Source: Rhodobacteraceae bacterium M382
GTDB lineage: Bacteria > Pseudomonadota > Alphaproteobacteria > Rhodobacterales > Rhodobacteraceae
NCBI GenBank assembly: GCA_025141015.1
Contig: CP081098.1
Coordinates: forward strand, 2,300,501-2,364,500
Length of the DNA: 64,000 nt
Direction: 5' to 3'
A program made the translations under genes and the position numbers. The notes beneath the pieces were generated by a model. It made no database searches. It was not told the DNA's origin and saw only the letters and a list, made by a program, of their open reading frames with translations. Positions 9,254-18,728 of this stretch are shown here, in pieces (within the stretch, counting starts at the first letter, position 1; every line of letters starts with the position of its first letter).

Positions 9254-10309
9254 ATGGTTCCAGAAGATCGCTTAGAACAGATTGTCCAACGGTTTCAGTA
9301 TCTCGAAGCCGCGATGTCCGATGGGGCCAGCGGCAGCGATATCGCGGCGCTGGCCAAGGAGTATTCCGATCTGAAACCGGTGGTGGACCAAATCACCGGT
9401 TATCGTCAGCTGGTGGCAGAGCTGGAGGAAGCCGAGCTGATGCTGGCGGATCCGGACATGAAGGAGCTGGCCGAGGAAGAAATTCCGGCTCTCAAACAGA
9501 AGCTGCCCGACGCCGAACGTGCGTTGCAGCTCGCCCTATTGCCCAAGGATGAGGCAGATCGCCGACCGGCGATCCTGGAAATCCGGCCCGGTACGGGCGG
9601 GGACGAGGCGGCATTGTTCGCCGGGGATCTGCTGCGCATGTACCAGCGCCATGCCGAAGCGCACGGCTGGAAGGTTGAAATCCTCGAAGAGCAGGTCACC
9701 GAATTGGGCGGGATCAAGGAAGTTGTCGCCCACATCAAGGGCGACGGCGTGTTTGCACGGCTCAAATACGAATCCGGTGTGCACCGGGTCCAGCGGGTCC
9801 CCACCACCGAAAGCGGTGGGCGAATCCATACGTCCGCTGCAACTGTCGCGGTGCTGCCCGAAGCGGAAGACGTGGATATCCAGATCAACGGCAATGATCT
9901 GCGCATTGATACCATGCGCAGTTCGGGTGCCGGTGGGCAGCATGTCAATACCACCGATTCGGCGGTCCGGATTACCCACCTGCCAACCGGTATTGTGGTG
10001 ACCAGTTCCGAGAAATCCCAGCATCGCAACCGCGAGATCGCAATGCAGGTGTTGAAAACTCGGCTTTTTGATCTCGAGCGTCAACGGGTGGACAACGAAC
10101 GGTCAGCTGACCGGGCATCGCAGGTTGGGTCGGGTGACCGCTCTGAACGGATTCGCACCTATAACTTCCCACAAGGTCGCCTGACGGATCACCGGATCAA
10201 TCTGACACTGTATCGTCTGGATCAGGTGATGCAGGGGGATCTGGATGAAATCATCGACGCCCTGACCGCAGATGCACAGGCCCGGATGTTGGCGGAGATG
10301 GGGCAGTGA
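9254..10309 (+). CDS. prfA: Peptide chain release factor 1
   Basis: A 351-residue class I release factor that reads UAA and UAG and triggers peptide release on the ribosome. The GGQ motif (residues 227-229, in [17 protein letters not shown]) is intact. The tripeptide anticodon region is also present ([18 protein letters not shown] spans the entry to domain 2/3). The next gene, prmC, methylates Q229 and overlaps by four bases, a widely conserved pairing. Confidence 0.97.
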   Translation: MVPEDRLEQIVQRFQYLEAAMSDGASGSDIAALAKEYSDLKPVVDQITGYRQLVAELEEAELMLADPDMKELAEEEIPALKQKLPDAERALQLALLPKDEADRRPAILEIRPGTGGDEAALFAGDLLRMYQRHAEAHGWKVEILEEQVTELGGIKEVVAHIKGDGVFARLKYESGVHRVQRVPTTESGGRIHTSAATVAVLPEAEDVDIQINGNDLRIDTMRSSGAGGQHVNTTDSAVRITHLPTGIVVTSSEKSQHRNREIAMQVLKTRLFDLERQRVDNERSADRASQVGSGDRSERIRTYNFPQGRLTDHRINLTLYRLDQVMQGDLDEIIDALTADAQARMLAEMGQ

Positions 10310-11154
10310 AGATTGCGCCACAAACGGCCGCTCAGGCCATGGTGGCAGCAACTCACAAGCTGCGCGCAGCAGGCGTTGCGGACCCGGCACGGGATGCCCG
10401 GATCCTGCTGGCCCATGCCGCCCGCGTCGATGCCAGCCGCGTCACGTTGATCGCGCCCGAAAATTTGGCCCCGGACATCGCGGAACGCTATGACCAACTG
10501 ATTTCGTTGCGTGCTGTGCGTGTGCCGGTTTCACATCTGATCGGTGAACGTGAATTTTATGGCCGCAGGTTCAAGGTCGGGCCAGAAGTGCTTGATCCCA
10601 GGCCGGAAACCGAAACTCTGATCGAAACAGCGCTGAGCCAACCTTTTGATCGGGTGCTGGACCTGGGCGTGGGATCGGGCTGTATTCTGGTGACATTGCT
10701 GGCCGAGCGCACGCAGGCAACTGGGGTCGGGGCCGACGTCAGTGAAGCGGCATGTCTACAGGCCAGCGCCAATGTGGTCCTGCATCGGGTTGCCGATCGC
10801 GCTGAAATCCTTCAGTCGGATTGGTTCGACGCAATCGTCGGCACATTCGACCTGATCGTGTCCAACCCACCGTATATCGCATTGGACGAAATGGACGGCC
10901 TGTCACGCGAAGTCCGCGATCATGAACCTGTGCTCGCGTTGACTGACGGCGCAGACGGGTTGGAATGCTATCGGCGCATAGCCCCCCGGGTGACCGATTT
11001 TCTAAACCCCGGCGGCCGGGTCATGGTTGAAATCGGCCCGACCCAGGGGCAGGCGGTTGCCAGCTTGTTCCAAGCACAGGGGCTGCGCCGGATTCGGGTC
11101 GTTCCGGATCTGGATGGTCGGGATCGGGTTGTCTGTGCTATGCGCGCGTCCTAG
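10306..11154 (+). CDS. prmC: Release factor glutamine methyltransferase PrmC (HemK)
   Basis: SAM-dependent N5-glutamine methyltransferase that modifies the GGQ glutamine of release factors. The 282 residues show an N-terminal helical domain, the SAM-binding motif [16 protein letters not shown] near residue 120, and the catalytic NPPY motif ([12 protein letters not shown] near 186). It overlaps prfA by ATGA, so enzyme and substrate are co-expressed. The stop is followed by 228 non-coding bases. Confidence 0.95.
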   Translation: MKIAPQTAAQAMVAATHKLRAAGVADPARDARILLAHAARVDASRVTLIAPENLAPDIAERYDQLISLRAVRVPVSHLIGEREFYGRRFKVGPEVLDPRPETETLIETALSQPFDRVLDLGVGSGCILVTLLAERTQATGVGADVSEAACLQASANVVLHRVADRAEILQSDWFDAIVGTFDLIVSNPPYIALDEMDGLSREVRDHEPVLALTDGADGLECYRRIAPRVTDFLNPGGRVMVEIGPTQGQAVASLFQAQGLRRIRVVPDLDGRDRVVCAMRAS

Positions 11155-11382
11155 TCGAAAAATTGCGACAGAAATACCGATTTTCGGGCAAAATGTGTAA
11201 AAATACCAGTCTGACCCTTGTGCGCCCGCGCTGGACGTGTTTACTCAGAGGTGTCGCAGCGAGGACTGAAACTGAACTGCCTCAGCGACGCTAAGCCCAA
11301 AATTGGCGAGACCCACCAAGTTCAAAACGCATTACGCGTCGGGTGGAGCCATCGCAAAAGCAATAAGGCTGACGTTAGGTAA

Positions 11383-12111
11383 ATGAGATCGTCCAAGTCA
11401 CGTTCGCGGAACAAATCGAACCGCAACCGCCCGTCCGGGACCAATGTTATCAACCGGGTGTTTGATAGCTCGGGTCCTGAAGGTAAGGTGCGCGGTACGC
11501 CGCAGCAGATCATCGACAAATATAACCAGCTGGCACGCGATGCCCAGCTGTCCAATGACCGTGTTGCGACGGAAAACTTTCAGCAACATGCCGAGCATTA
11601 TCAGCGTTTGCTGAGCGAAGCGATGCGGGAAATGGAAGCCAAACGCGAAGAGCAGGAACGTCAGAACCGGGAACGTCAGGCTGACCGGGATCGCGAACGC
11701 GCCGAGCGTCAAGAACGCGAAAGCGTTGCGCGCTCTGATGATCCGGCACAGGCACCACAGCCCGATGTCCGTGATATGGGTGTACAACCTGTAGCGACGC
11801 CAGAAGATACCGGATTGGTCGACACGCCTGAAGGTGCCGACAAGCCGGCCGAGAAGGCACGGCCGCCGCGCAAACCTGCTTCCCCGCGCAAAAACACCCC
11901 CCGCAAGGAGCCGGCAGCGAAATCCGACGCGGCTTCTTCTGCGATGGAAACAGCTCCCGGCGCGGATGGCGTCGAAGGCGACGGCGCAGCTCCGGCCAAA
12001 AAGCCCCGCCGCAAGCCGAGCCCACGCAAGAAAGTGGAAGCCAAACCAGCCGAGGCCAGCCCCGATGCCGCTCCTGCGCCATCTGGCGATTCCACTGAAG
12101 CGGCCGAATAA
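11383..12111 (+). CDS. DUF4167 domain protein, RNA-binding-like charged protein
   Basis: A 242-residue alphaproteobacterial protein. Residues 1-80 are the DUF4167 domain (NVINRVFDSSGPEGKVRG, then QHAEHYQRLL). Residues 85-110 are a charged helix rich in R and E. The C-terminal half is disordered and rich in A, P, K and R with repeated PRK motifs (PPRKPASPRKNTPRKEP, KPRRKPSPRKK). The composition suggests nucleic-acid or ribosome binding, but the function is not established. The ATG has only a weak SD (GTTAGGTAA). The gene is preceded by a 228-base leader region. Confidence 0.85.
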   Translation: MRSSKSRSRNKSNRNRPSGTNVINRVFDSSGPEGKVRGTPQQIIDKYNQLARDAQLSNDRVATENFQQHAEHYQRLLSEAMREMEAKREEQERQNRERQADRDRERAERQERESVARSDDPAQAPQPDVRDMGVQPVATPEDTGLVDTPEGADKPAEKARPPRKPASPRKNTPRKEPAAKSDAASSAMETAPGADGVEGDGAAPAKKPRRKPSPRKKVEAKPAEASPDAAPAPSGDSTEAAE

Positions 12112-12116
12112 CCCTG

Positions 12117-12683
12117 TCAGACGAGCTCTGAGAGGGTGGTTTCCCAATCCTTGAAAGAACCTCCCATGCGGCCCATCGCGTGGGAGCCCAGATACAGGCG
12201 TTTCAGCATCTGGGCTTTTTGGCGGGCGATCGGATCCGATATGTCAGGGTGAATTTCCCTGACGACGGATTCCAATGCATCCGTCAGGCGATTTAGAATA
12301 CGATCGCAGGCGATGACGGCCACGGGATCGGTCGGACCCAGTTCCACAATTGCATTGCAGATGAAACAGCCCGCGGTCCGGGACGGTTTGGCCGTGTGGT
12401 ATTCTGTGCGCAGAAAGAAATCCGTCAGTCTTTGTCTGGGTGTGCCGTTGGCGGCGTTGGTCAGCAGCGCCACTGCCGTGGTCATGCGGGTATCCCCATA
12501 GTGTTGAATCGCCCGCAGATAGACCGAATGTTTGTCGGTAAACGCCTTGTAGAACGACCCGCGCGTCAACGACATCGCATCCAGAAGATCAGGCAAGTTG
12601 GTCGCGGCGTAGCCTCGGGTCCAGAACATGACCATGGCGCCTTCCAATGCATTGGTTTCATCGAACTGTCGGGGGCGGCTCAT
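12117..12683 (-). CDS. TetR/AcrR family transcriptional regulator
   Basis: A 188-residue one-component regulator. An N-terminal helix-turn-helix (residues 8-55: ALEGAMVMFWTRGYAATN then LTRGSFYKAFTDKHSV) is followed by a ligand-binding domain with a Cys pair (GCFICNAIVEL), common in the subgroup with the TetR_C_16-like ending. It lies downstream of the YHS gene on the same strand, separated by a hairpin terminator. The tandem palindromes upstream of the YHS gene (13367-13405) are plausible operators for it. Ligand unknown. Confidence 0.88.
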   Translation of the reverse strand: MSRPRQFDETNALEGAMVMFWTRGYAATNLPDLLDAMSLTRGSFYKAFTDKHSVYLRAIQHYGDTRMTTAVALLTNAANGTPRQRLTDFFLRTEYHTAKPSRTAGCFICNAIVELGPTDPVAVIACDRILNRLTDALESVVREIHPDISDPIARQKAQMLKRLYLGSHAMGRMGGSFKDWETTLSELV

Positions 12684-12714
12684 GGACTCTCCTCGCGGGT
12701 CTTGGCCCGATCAC

Positions 12715-12741
12715 AAAAATCGCCCGAACCGGGTTCGGGCG
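12715..12741 (-). terminator. Rho-independent terminator of the YHS gene
   Basis: On the minus strand CGCCCGAAC and GTTCGGGCG form a nine-base-pair GC-rich stem followed by ATTTTT. It lies 54 bases after the YHS stop and 31 bases before the TetR start, so TetR probably needs its own promoter or readthrough. Confidence 0.8.
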
Positions 12742-12795
12742 ACGGATTGGTCAAAATATATGGAATTCCGACAGATGTTCAATCTGCGGGACTGG

Positions 12796-13350
12796 TCACG
12801 ATTCGGGCAGCTGCTGGGGGTGGGAAAATCCCAATGCCGGGCGTTGGGCATGAGATCCGAACTTGACCGACCCATCCAACAGTCCCTCATGAACCGTGGA
12901 CCAATTGGCCTGTGACTGTTGCAGAAGCTGGTTTTTATTCTTTAGGAAACGGTCCTTTACCTCGGCTGACCAGGTAACATACAGCTTGTCATCCGCGATG
13001 AACCACCCGTCCAGGAAATCGACTTCGGCGGCATATCCATGAGCAACAGCCCAGGCACACCATCCATTGTTCTGTGGGGCGAATTTCTCGGGTGCAGCTT
13101 CAAACGCGGCCTTGTTTTCTGCATTGGCAAACACCCAAACCCGACCTTTGAAAGTCGCGCGATGGGCCTGATCGCCCTTGGCAGGTTTGTTTTGGGTGAA
13201 ATAGGCAACTGGATCAAATCCGTCCATGGCAATGCCACGGCTGGTCGAGTTCACGACGTGATCGTGAAAATCACTGGCCTGAGCCGGGTTTGGGGGCAGT
13301 GCCACGGCCAGGAACATGGCCAGCAGAGACGCGATTACTGAAAATTTCAT
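12796..13350 (-). CDS. Secreted YHS-domain protein
   Basis: A 184-residue exported protein: signal peptide MKFSVIASLLAMFLAVALPP, cleaved near the AQA site, then a YHS domain (GIAMDGFDPVAYF, PAKGDQAHRATFKGRVWVF and NKAAFEAAPEKFAP). YHS domains bind metals such as copper, although no clear metal cysteine cluster is present here. The last 60 residues have no recognisable domain. The ATG at 13350 is preceded by GGAGGATC. Two palindromes lie 17 bases further upstream, so the gene looks strongly regulated, possibly by the TetR protein downstream. Confidence 0.85.
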   Translation of the reverse strand: MKFSVIASLLAMFLAVALPPNPAQASDFHDHVVNSTSRGIAMDGFDPVAYFTQNKPAKGDQAHRATFKGRVWVFANAENKAAFEAAPEKFAPQNNGWCAWAVAHGYAAEVDFLDGWFIADDKLYVTWSAEVKDRFLKNKNQLLQQSQANWSTVHEGLLDGSVKFGSHAQRPALGFSHPQQLPES

Positions 13351-13366
13351 TTGATCCTCCTGTTGT

Positions 13367-13405
13367 GTACCAATTGGTACCTTAATATTGGGAACCATTT
13401 GGTAC
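13367..13405. promoter_or_regulatory. Tandem palindromic operator upstream of the YHS gene
   Basis: GTACCAATTGGTAC (13367-13380) is a perfect 14-base palindrome. A second near-copy, GAACCATTTGGTAC (13392-13405), matches it at 12 of 14 positions and starts exactly 25 bases away. Spacing and symmetry suggest two dimers of a TetR-type repressor on the YHS promoter; the adjacent TetR gene is the obvious candidate. Confidence 0.65.
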
Positions 13406-13435
13406 ATAACTTGCGGATGAAATCAAAGCTTTGGT

Positions 13436-13453
13436 TATCACGAAGCCGTGATA
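13436..13453. other. Hairpin between the YHS operator and the rsmA 3' end
   Basis: TATCACG-AAGC-CGTGATA is a perfect seven-base-pair inverted repeat. It lies 43 bases beyond the rsmA stop codon on the minus strand. No T run follows on either strand, so it is not a convincing terminator; it may be an RNA-stabilising hairpin or another protein site. Confidence 0.35.
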
Positions 13454-13495
13454 GTCAAATGCGCTTCACAGGATCCCGAAGCAAAGGGGGAAATT

Positions 13496-14341
13496 TCATC
13501 TGGCGGCAGCGACCGATCGAGCCAGGGCGCAAAATGCTTCCAATGAAACCTGTTCGGCCCGCTCGGTTGGCGCGATTCCCGCAGCGTTCAGGTGATCTTC
13601 GATATTTGGTGCCACCGATTTGAGAGAGGCCCGCAACATCTTGCGCCTTTGATTGAACCCGGCGGCCACAACCTGCGACAGAACTTTGGCATCTGCGGGG
13701 AAACGCGGTTCGGGCAAGGCGGTCAGATGCACCACTGCGCTGGATACTTTGGGCGGCGGAGTAAAGGCCCCTGGGGGCAGGGACAAAACGATTCTGGCCT
13801 CTGTGCGCCATTGCGCCAGGATGGCCAGCCTCCCATAGGACTTGGACCCAGGCTCGGCCACGATCCGCTCGGCGACTTCGCGCTGAAACATCAGTGTGAG
13901 ACTTTGCCAGAATGGCGGCCATTGCGGCGGGGTCAACCAACGCACTAGCAATTCGGTCCCCACGTTGTAGGGCAGGTTGGCCGCAACCCGCACGGGCGGG
14001 GTTAGATACTGCAACGGATCAATGTCCAGCGCGTCGCCGTTGATCACCTGCAGCTGTCCCGGATAAGCGGCTGCGATCTCATCCAGCGCGGGCATGCAGC
14101 GACTGTCTTTTTCCACCGCCAGCACCCGACGCGCACCTTCGGCCAACAAACCGCGGGTCAAACCGCCGGGGCCGGGGCCGATTTCCAGAACGTCACACCC
14201 GGTCAGATCCCCGGCCTGGCGGGCTATCTTGGCCGTTAGGTTCAAGTCGAGCAGAAAATTCTGCCCCAGCGATTTTCGCGCAGCGATCTGATGGGTGTCG
14301 ATCACCTCGCGCAGAGGGGGGAGTGAATCGATGGAGCTCAT
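13496..14341 (-). CDS. rsmA: 16S rRNA dimethyladenosine transferase RsmA (KsgA)
   Basis: A 281-residue SAM-dependent enzyme that dimethylates two adjacent adenosines near the 3' end of 16S rRNA in late 30S assembly. Visible motifs: SLGQNFL at 24-30, the SAM loop [15 protein letters not shown] at 52-66 and the catalytic [11 protein letters not shown]. The start at 14341 ([13 protein letters not shown]) matches homologues and its ATG overlaps the pdxA stop by four bases. It is the last gene of the lptF-lptG-lptD-surA-pdxA-rsmA operon. Confidence 0.95.
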   Translation of the reverse strand: MSSIDSLPPLREVIDTHQIAARKSLGQNFLLDLNLTAKIARQAGDLTGCDVLEIGPGPGGLTRGLLAEGARRVLAVEKDSRCMPALDEIAAAYPGQLQVINGDALDIDPLQYLTPPVRVAANLPYNVGTELLVRWLTPPQWPPFWQSLTLMFQREVAERIVAEPGSKSYGRLAILAQWRTEARIVLSLPPGAFTPPPKVSSAVVHLTALPEPRFPADAKVLSQVVAAGFNQRRKMLRASLKSVAPNIEDHLNAAGIAPTERAEQVSLEAFCALARSVAAAR

Positions 14342-15312
14342 GCGTGGGCGGCTTTCTTCTGGGCCATCTCCCAAGCCAGCTTTAGGGCCTGGATCAGACT
14401 GGACGGATTGGCGATGCCCTGACCGGCAATATCAAAGGCGGTGCCATGGTCGGGCGAGGTTCGGATGAACGGCAGGCCCAAGGTGACATTGACCCCATTG
14501 TCGAAATCCAGCGTCTTGATCGGGATCAGCGCCTGATCATGATACATGGCGATGGCAGCATCATATCGGGTGCGCGCGGCGGCGTGAAACAATGTGTCGC
14601 CGGGCAGGGGACCGATCAGGCCATAGCGCGGTGCCAATTCCGCAACCAACGGCGCGATCCAGTCAAGTTCTTCGTGACCCATTGCGCCACCTTCGCCAGC
14701 GTGTGGGTTAAGACCGGCAATGGCAATGCGGGGGGTGGCGATCGAAAACTGCTGTTGCAGCCCCTGGTGGGTGATGCGAATGGTGTCACGCAACAGGTCC
14801 GGCGTCAGCTGCTTTGGTACCTCGGACAGGGCAATATGAATGGTGGCGGGCACCACCCGCAACTGTGGACTGGCCAGCATCATCACAACACGGGTCGTTC
14901 CGGCCAAGGCGGCCAGAAATTCGGTGTGACCGGGATAGGCAAATCCTGCCCCGTCAATCAGCGCCTTTTTGTGGATTGGTGCAGTGCAGACTGCCGAGGC
15001 CGACCCGGTTTGCACCAGAGATACGGCGGTTTTGATTGCGTCGATTACCCCCTGGGCATTGCGGGGGTCGGGCTGACCGGGATGGGCCGGTGCTGCAAAG
15101 CTCTGGGCCAGGACCGGCATTGCACCGGCAACGACATCACGTGCCTGATCCAGATCGGTGATCCGGGAAATCGGCGTGCCGGTTGGCAGGTGGTTCGGGT
15201 CGCCAATCCAGACGAATGGACAGGTGCCGCGCAGCTGAGACCAGGCTGCAACAGCCAGTTCAGGCCCGATCCCCGAGGGGTCGCCACAGCTGAGCGCAAG
15301 GGGCGGGATCAT
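14338..15312 (-). CDS. pdxA: 4-hydroxythreonine-4-phosphate dehydrogenase PdxA
   Basis: NAD-dependent enzyme of the DXP-dependent pyridoxal 5'-phosphate pathway; it oxidises 4-phosphohydroxythreonine. The 324 residues begin with [15 protein letters not shown], typical of PdxA. They contain the metal-binding histidines in PGHTEFLA and in [10 protein letters not shown], and the [10 protein letters not shown] motif near residue 205. It overlaps surA and rsmA by four bases each. The pdxA-rsmA pairing behind surA is conserved in many proteobacteria. Confidence 0.95.
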   Translation of the reverse strand: MIPPLALSCGDPSGIGPELAVAAWSQLRGTCPFVWIGDPNHLPTGTPISRITDLDQARDVVAGAMPVLAQSFAAPAHPGQPDPRNAQGVIDAIKTAVSLVQTGSASAVCTAPIHKKALIDGAGFAYPGHTEFLAALAGTTRVVMMLASPQLRVVPATIHIALSEVPKQLTPDLLRDTIRITHQGLQQQFSIATPRIAIAGLNPHAGEGGAMGHEELDWIAPLVAELAPRYGLIGPLPGDTLFHAAARTRYDAAIAMYHDQALIPIKTLDFDNGVNVTLGLPFIRTSPDHGTAFDIAGQGIANPSSLIQALKLAWEMAQKKAAHA

Positions 15313-16556
15313 TTATCAAGAATGACCGCATCGGCCCGCAATTGATCCAGAAGGCTGGTGGAAAATGCCGCAAGCCGTTGCTGGGTCAACCCGTCCGCGA
15401 TCTGTGCGCGCGACGCATCCTGCGCCAATTCCGCCGTGCGCCCGCACATCATCAACAGCAACAGCGTCTGGCCATTGTTGCGCGTCAGCACGGTTGAAAT
15501 TTCTCCCTGATCCAGTTTGGCCAGCTCAACAGCGATATCGCTGGGAATGTCCGAAGGGCTTTGTGATTGACGGTCCAGCAGTTCGGGGGGCTGACCCTTG
15601 GCAACACCATACAGGTCATCACACGTGTCAACACGGTCGGCAACTGATTTGGCGGCGGCCAACGCTTCGGGGGTGCGCCCGCCTGCAATGCGATAGGTGG
15701 CGTATTCAATGGCGGCATAGCGGGGGGCTGAAATATTCGCTTCGCGCACGCCACGCAATTGGAACAGCGCCAGGGCATTGTCCAAACGCATGGGGTTGGT
15801 CACATCACCGGGTTGCAAGGACAACAGGGTCGGACGCAACGCAGGCGGAAGCTGATCAAGCGACAGCCACCCCAGACGCCCGCCCTGATCCCGAGAGCTT
15901 GCAGCCGAGAATTGCGAGGCCAAACTGGAGAATTCCTCGTACGAGGTTGTCTGTTGAGCGTCTGCGGCAATTGCTTCGACTTGGGTGATGTTCTGTTCCG
16001 TAACCGGCATGATCAGTTCAGACAGGAGAATCTGCACCGACGATCCGCCGGATTGCCCCATGGCCCGGTCGATTTCAGCTTCGCTGGGACGGGCGCGGGA
16101 CAAATAGCGGTCGGCAACGTATTCGCGCCAGCCCAGGCCAATTTTGACAAAGTCGCGAAAGGTTTCGGGGGAAACGCCGTTTTCACCCAGAATTTTGATG
16201 AACTCGTCTGGCTTCAATCCGGTTCGCGCCGCAAAATCGACAATGCCCTGTTGGATGCTTTCATCCGAGACCACCAGCCCTACGTCGTCGAGAACCTCCT
16301 GACGCAGGCGATCGTCGATCAGTTCCTTGCGCGCCGTTTCGACAGGATCGCCCGGTGCCCGCAGCAATTCCATCAACAGCGCACGCTGCTCCAGTTCGTA
16401 CTGGGAAATCACGGATTCATTCACTGAGATCGCCGGTGAAAACAACCCTCCGGCGATAGCAGGAACCGGCAATGCCAATCCAGCGGCAATGACGAGGGAC
16501 GCCAGCGACTGCTGTGCGATGCGGGTCAGGTGCTTGGGGGTCAGGAATGTTTGCAT
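15309..16556 (-). CDS. surA: Periplasmic chaperone/peptidyl-prolyl isomerase SurA
   Basis: A 415-residue SurA-type protein that escorts outer-membrane proteins such as LptD through the periplasm. A long signal peptide (about residues 1-35, ending PVPAIAG) precedes the SurA N-terminal chaperone domain (ISVNESVISQYELEQRALLM). One parvulin domain spans roughly 170-275 (LLSELIMPVTEQNITQVEA, RDQGGRLGWLSLDQLPP, ALFQLRGVRE). E. coli SurA has two parvulin domains; a single one is usual in this family. Its start overlaps the lptD stop by 16 bases. Confidence 0.9.
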   Translation of the reverse strand: MQTFLTPKHLTRIAQQSLASLVIAAGLALPVPAIAGGLFSPAISVNESVISQYELEQRALLMELLRAPGDPVETARKELIDDRLRQEVLDDVGLVVSDESIQQGIVDFAARTGLKPDEFIKILGENGVSPETFRDFVKIGLGWREYVADRYLSRARPSEAEIDRAMGQSGGSSVQILLSELIMPVTEQNITQVEAIAADAQQTTSYEEFSSLASQFSAASSRDQGGRLGWLSLDQLPPALRPTLLSLQPGDVTNPMRLDNALALFQLRGVREANISAPRYAAIEYATYRIAGGRTPEALAAAKSVADRVDTCDDLYGVAKGQPPELLDRQSQSPSDIPSDIAVELAKLDQGEISTVLTRNNGQTLLLLMMCGRTAELAQDASRAQIADGLTQQRLAAFSTSLLDQLRADAVILDK

Positions 16557-18727
16557 GCTCGCCTGTATTTTTCTGTTCCGCCGTCTACGGAAAATCCGTT
16601 GAGTGAGATGGTAAACCCGAAGTCGGTCGACGGTTCAATACTCGTCGACGAAGTGTAACGCCTGTTGAGCGAAAGATCGACCGTGATACATTCGTTTTGA
16701 TACACTAGGCCAATCCCGGCCCAGGAGGCTTGGGATCCTTCGATGTCGTAGCGCACATTGGCGCTGGCCGTCCAGAAGTCGGTCACGTCATAGCTGCCGT
16801 CGAGCCACAATTCGGAAGTGGGAATTGCCCGTCCTTCGGCCGCGTCCGCGTCCAGCCACAAGAAGGTTCCCGACAGTTTGGTCCTGTTCGAGACCCAATC
16901 TCCGCGCAACTCAGTTTTGGAAAAGCTCAGACCGCCGTTCAGCAATCCGCGCGCCGTAAAGGCCAGGCCGGAAGCCGTGGAAATCTGACCGGCAAGCAGG
17001 ATGTCCGACGAGGTGCCGCTCAGCCCGGATGTGGTCGAGAAATTCGGATCGGCGGGCTCTCTGAAAACCTGACCGATGGTTGCATAGGCATTCCAGCCGC
17101 CTTGCAGATACTGCGCCCAATTGACCCCATAGACCAGGGTCAGGCCTTCTTCGCGTACATCGTTGGAAGGAAACCGGGACAAGGCCAACAAGTTTCCCTG
17201 ATCGAATTCGACAAAATTGCTTTCGTCGTTTGCGACCTGCGGTCCCGCGACATCCCGCCAGCCCAACTGAACGATCGGTTCAAAGAAATGCGTCGCCCCC
17301 GTTGATCGTTGCGCCGCCATTGGAAGTCGCAGCGTCAGCGCAGTTCGGGGAATGGTCCGGTTGGAGCGGGATGGATAGGCGGGATCATCGTAAATCCCGA
17401 AGGTGTCCGCGGCGACGCCCATTTCCCAATCGGCAACCAGACCGCTGTCGAGAATCCACTGTCGCCGCCAGTTCACGTCAACCGTGGCACGGGCCACGTC
17501 CCGACCCACGGTCGCAGGCGGTCCTGGGGTTGTCACGGATCCAGCCCGCCGGTGTCCCTGTGCATCCAGACCCAGGCGCAATTCCCCCCCGATCTGGGTT
17601 GGGAACAATCGCTTTTCATACTGAAAATGCAGGATGTTGGTCGGAATTTGGTCTTCGTCTTCACCGTCGCGTTGGGATTTGTAATCCACCAATGCCAGGC
17701 GGATCAATTCATCCCGCCGGGCGCGCTCCAGAGAGATTTCGCTGCGCAGGCGGTCTTCGTAGGGCAAACCGTAATCCAGAAGATATGCATCGTCCGATAC
17801 GGATTTGATATCAAAGGCAAATCTGAAGTCACGGGCCAGGTTGAACAAACCAAAGGCGTTCAGATATCCGCGGCTGTTGTTGGGTTCCAGGTCATCGTCG
17901 GTATAGGCACCTTCGACAGTAACCCATCCGGTGCGAAAGGCCTGGCGATAGCGAAAATCCAATGTCCGGGTCTTGGATGACAGATACGGGGCCAACGTCA
18001 GGTCCTTGTGGTCACCAAGCCGAAAGAAGTACGGGACCTTGATCCCTGTGCTCAATTGGGACGTTGTCCGGACGGTGGGTATCAGAAAACCTGTCGCCCG
18101 CTCCAACGTCGGATCGGGCAGGCGCATCCCGGGAAAATAAAAGATCGGGACATCCAGAATTCGCAGCTGCGCATCTTCGAAATACAACTGGCGTTCCAAC
18201 TGATCATGCGTGATCTTTCTGGCCCGGATTTGCCACAGGGGCGGACGCCCATCTTCGCAGACATGACAAGAGGTTACAGCCGTTTTGTAAAGCTGAGAGT
18301 ACCGCCCTCCGACCCGTGTCATCTGAAGCGAAGCCAACTGCAGCTGTTGCTGGAACACCATGCGCGCCCCGATCAAAAGCCCATTTTGCAGCGCTTTATC
18401 CATTTCCGCCGAATTGGCTAGGATCGTGATTTCGTCGCCCTGGTCGATACGGATTGGACCGTCGATGGTCAACGTGTCGGTTTCCCGGTCAAACAGGATA
18501 CGCTGGGCTTTCAGGCGGGTTTCCCCGTGGAAGGCCTCGACGTTGCCCTGTGCAATCAATTGGCGGTCTGGTGTGATGAACACACTGTCGGCCACCAGCA
18601 CGGCCGGTTGTGGCTCCTGCTGGGGTTGCGCAGAGGGCTGTGCAGGTTGGGTCTGCGCAGACATCGGCAAGGTCGAAACCGCCAGCGCCAGCGGCACAAC
18701 TGTGGAAAGAAGCAATGCGCGGATCAT
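16541..18727 (-). CDS. lptD: LPS-assembly outer-membrane protein LptD
   Basis: A 728-residue outer-membrane protein that inserts lipopolysaccharide into the outer leaflet. Signal peptide MIRALLLSTVVPLALAVSTL; a proline/glutamine-rich linker; an OstA jellyroll domain (ADSVFITPDRQLIAQGNVEA onward); then a long beta-barrel domain ending near the C terminus (GFTISLNGFSVDGGTE). Cysteines in the TSCHVCED segment, in NECITVD and near the end (RRACKHS) may form the disulfides LptD needs. I prefer the ATG at 18727, one base after the lptG stop with GAGGA eight bases upstream, over the in-frame ATG at 18745. Confidence 0.93.
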   Translation of the reverse strand: MIRALLLSTVVPLALAVSTLPMSAQTQPAQPSAQPQQEPQPAVLVADSVFITPDRQLIAQGNVEAFHGETRLKAQRILFDRETDTLTIDGPIRIDQGDEITILANSAEMDKALQNGLLIGARMVFQQQLQLASLQMTRVGGRYSQLYKTAVTSCHVCEDGRPPLWQIRARKITHDQLERQLYFEDAQLRILDVPIFYFPGMRLPDPTLERATGFLIPTVRTTSQLSTGIKVPYFFRLGDHKDLTLAPYLSSKTRTLDFRYRQAFRTGWVTVEGAYTDDDLEPNNSRGYLNAFGLFNLARDFRFAFDIKSVSDDAYLLDYGLPYEDRLRSEISLERARRDELIRLALVDYKSQRDGEDEDQIPTNILHFQYEKRLFPTQIGGELRLGLDAQGHRRAGSVTTPGPPATVGRDVARATVDVNWRRQWILDSGLVADWEMGVAADTFGIYDDPAYPSRSNRTIPRTALTLRLPMAAQRSTGATHFFEPIVQLGWRDVAGPQVANDESNFVEFDQGNLLALSRFPSNDVREEGLTLVYGVNWAQYLQGGWNAYATIGQVFREPADPNFSTTSGLSGTSSDILLAGQISTASGLAFTARGLLNGGLSFSKTELRGDWVSNRTKLSGTFLWLDADAAEGRAIPTSELWLDGSYDVTDFWTASANVRYDIEGSQASWAGIGLVYQNECITVDLSLNRRYTSSTSIEPSTDFGFTISLNGFSVDGGTEKYRRACKHS

Positions 18728-18728
18728 C

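Noticed and set aside
13436-13453. Terminator for rsmA
   Set aside because: The hairpin is perfect but no T run follows on the minus strand, so it is listed only as a hairpin.
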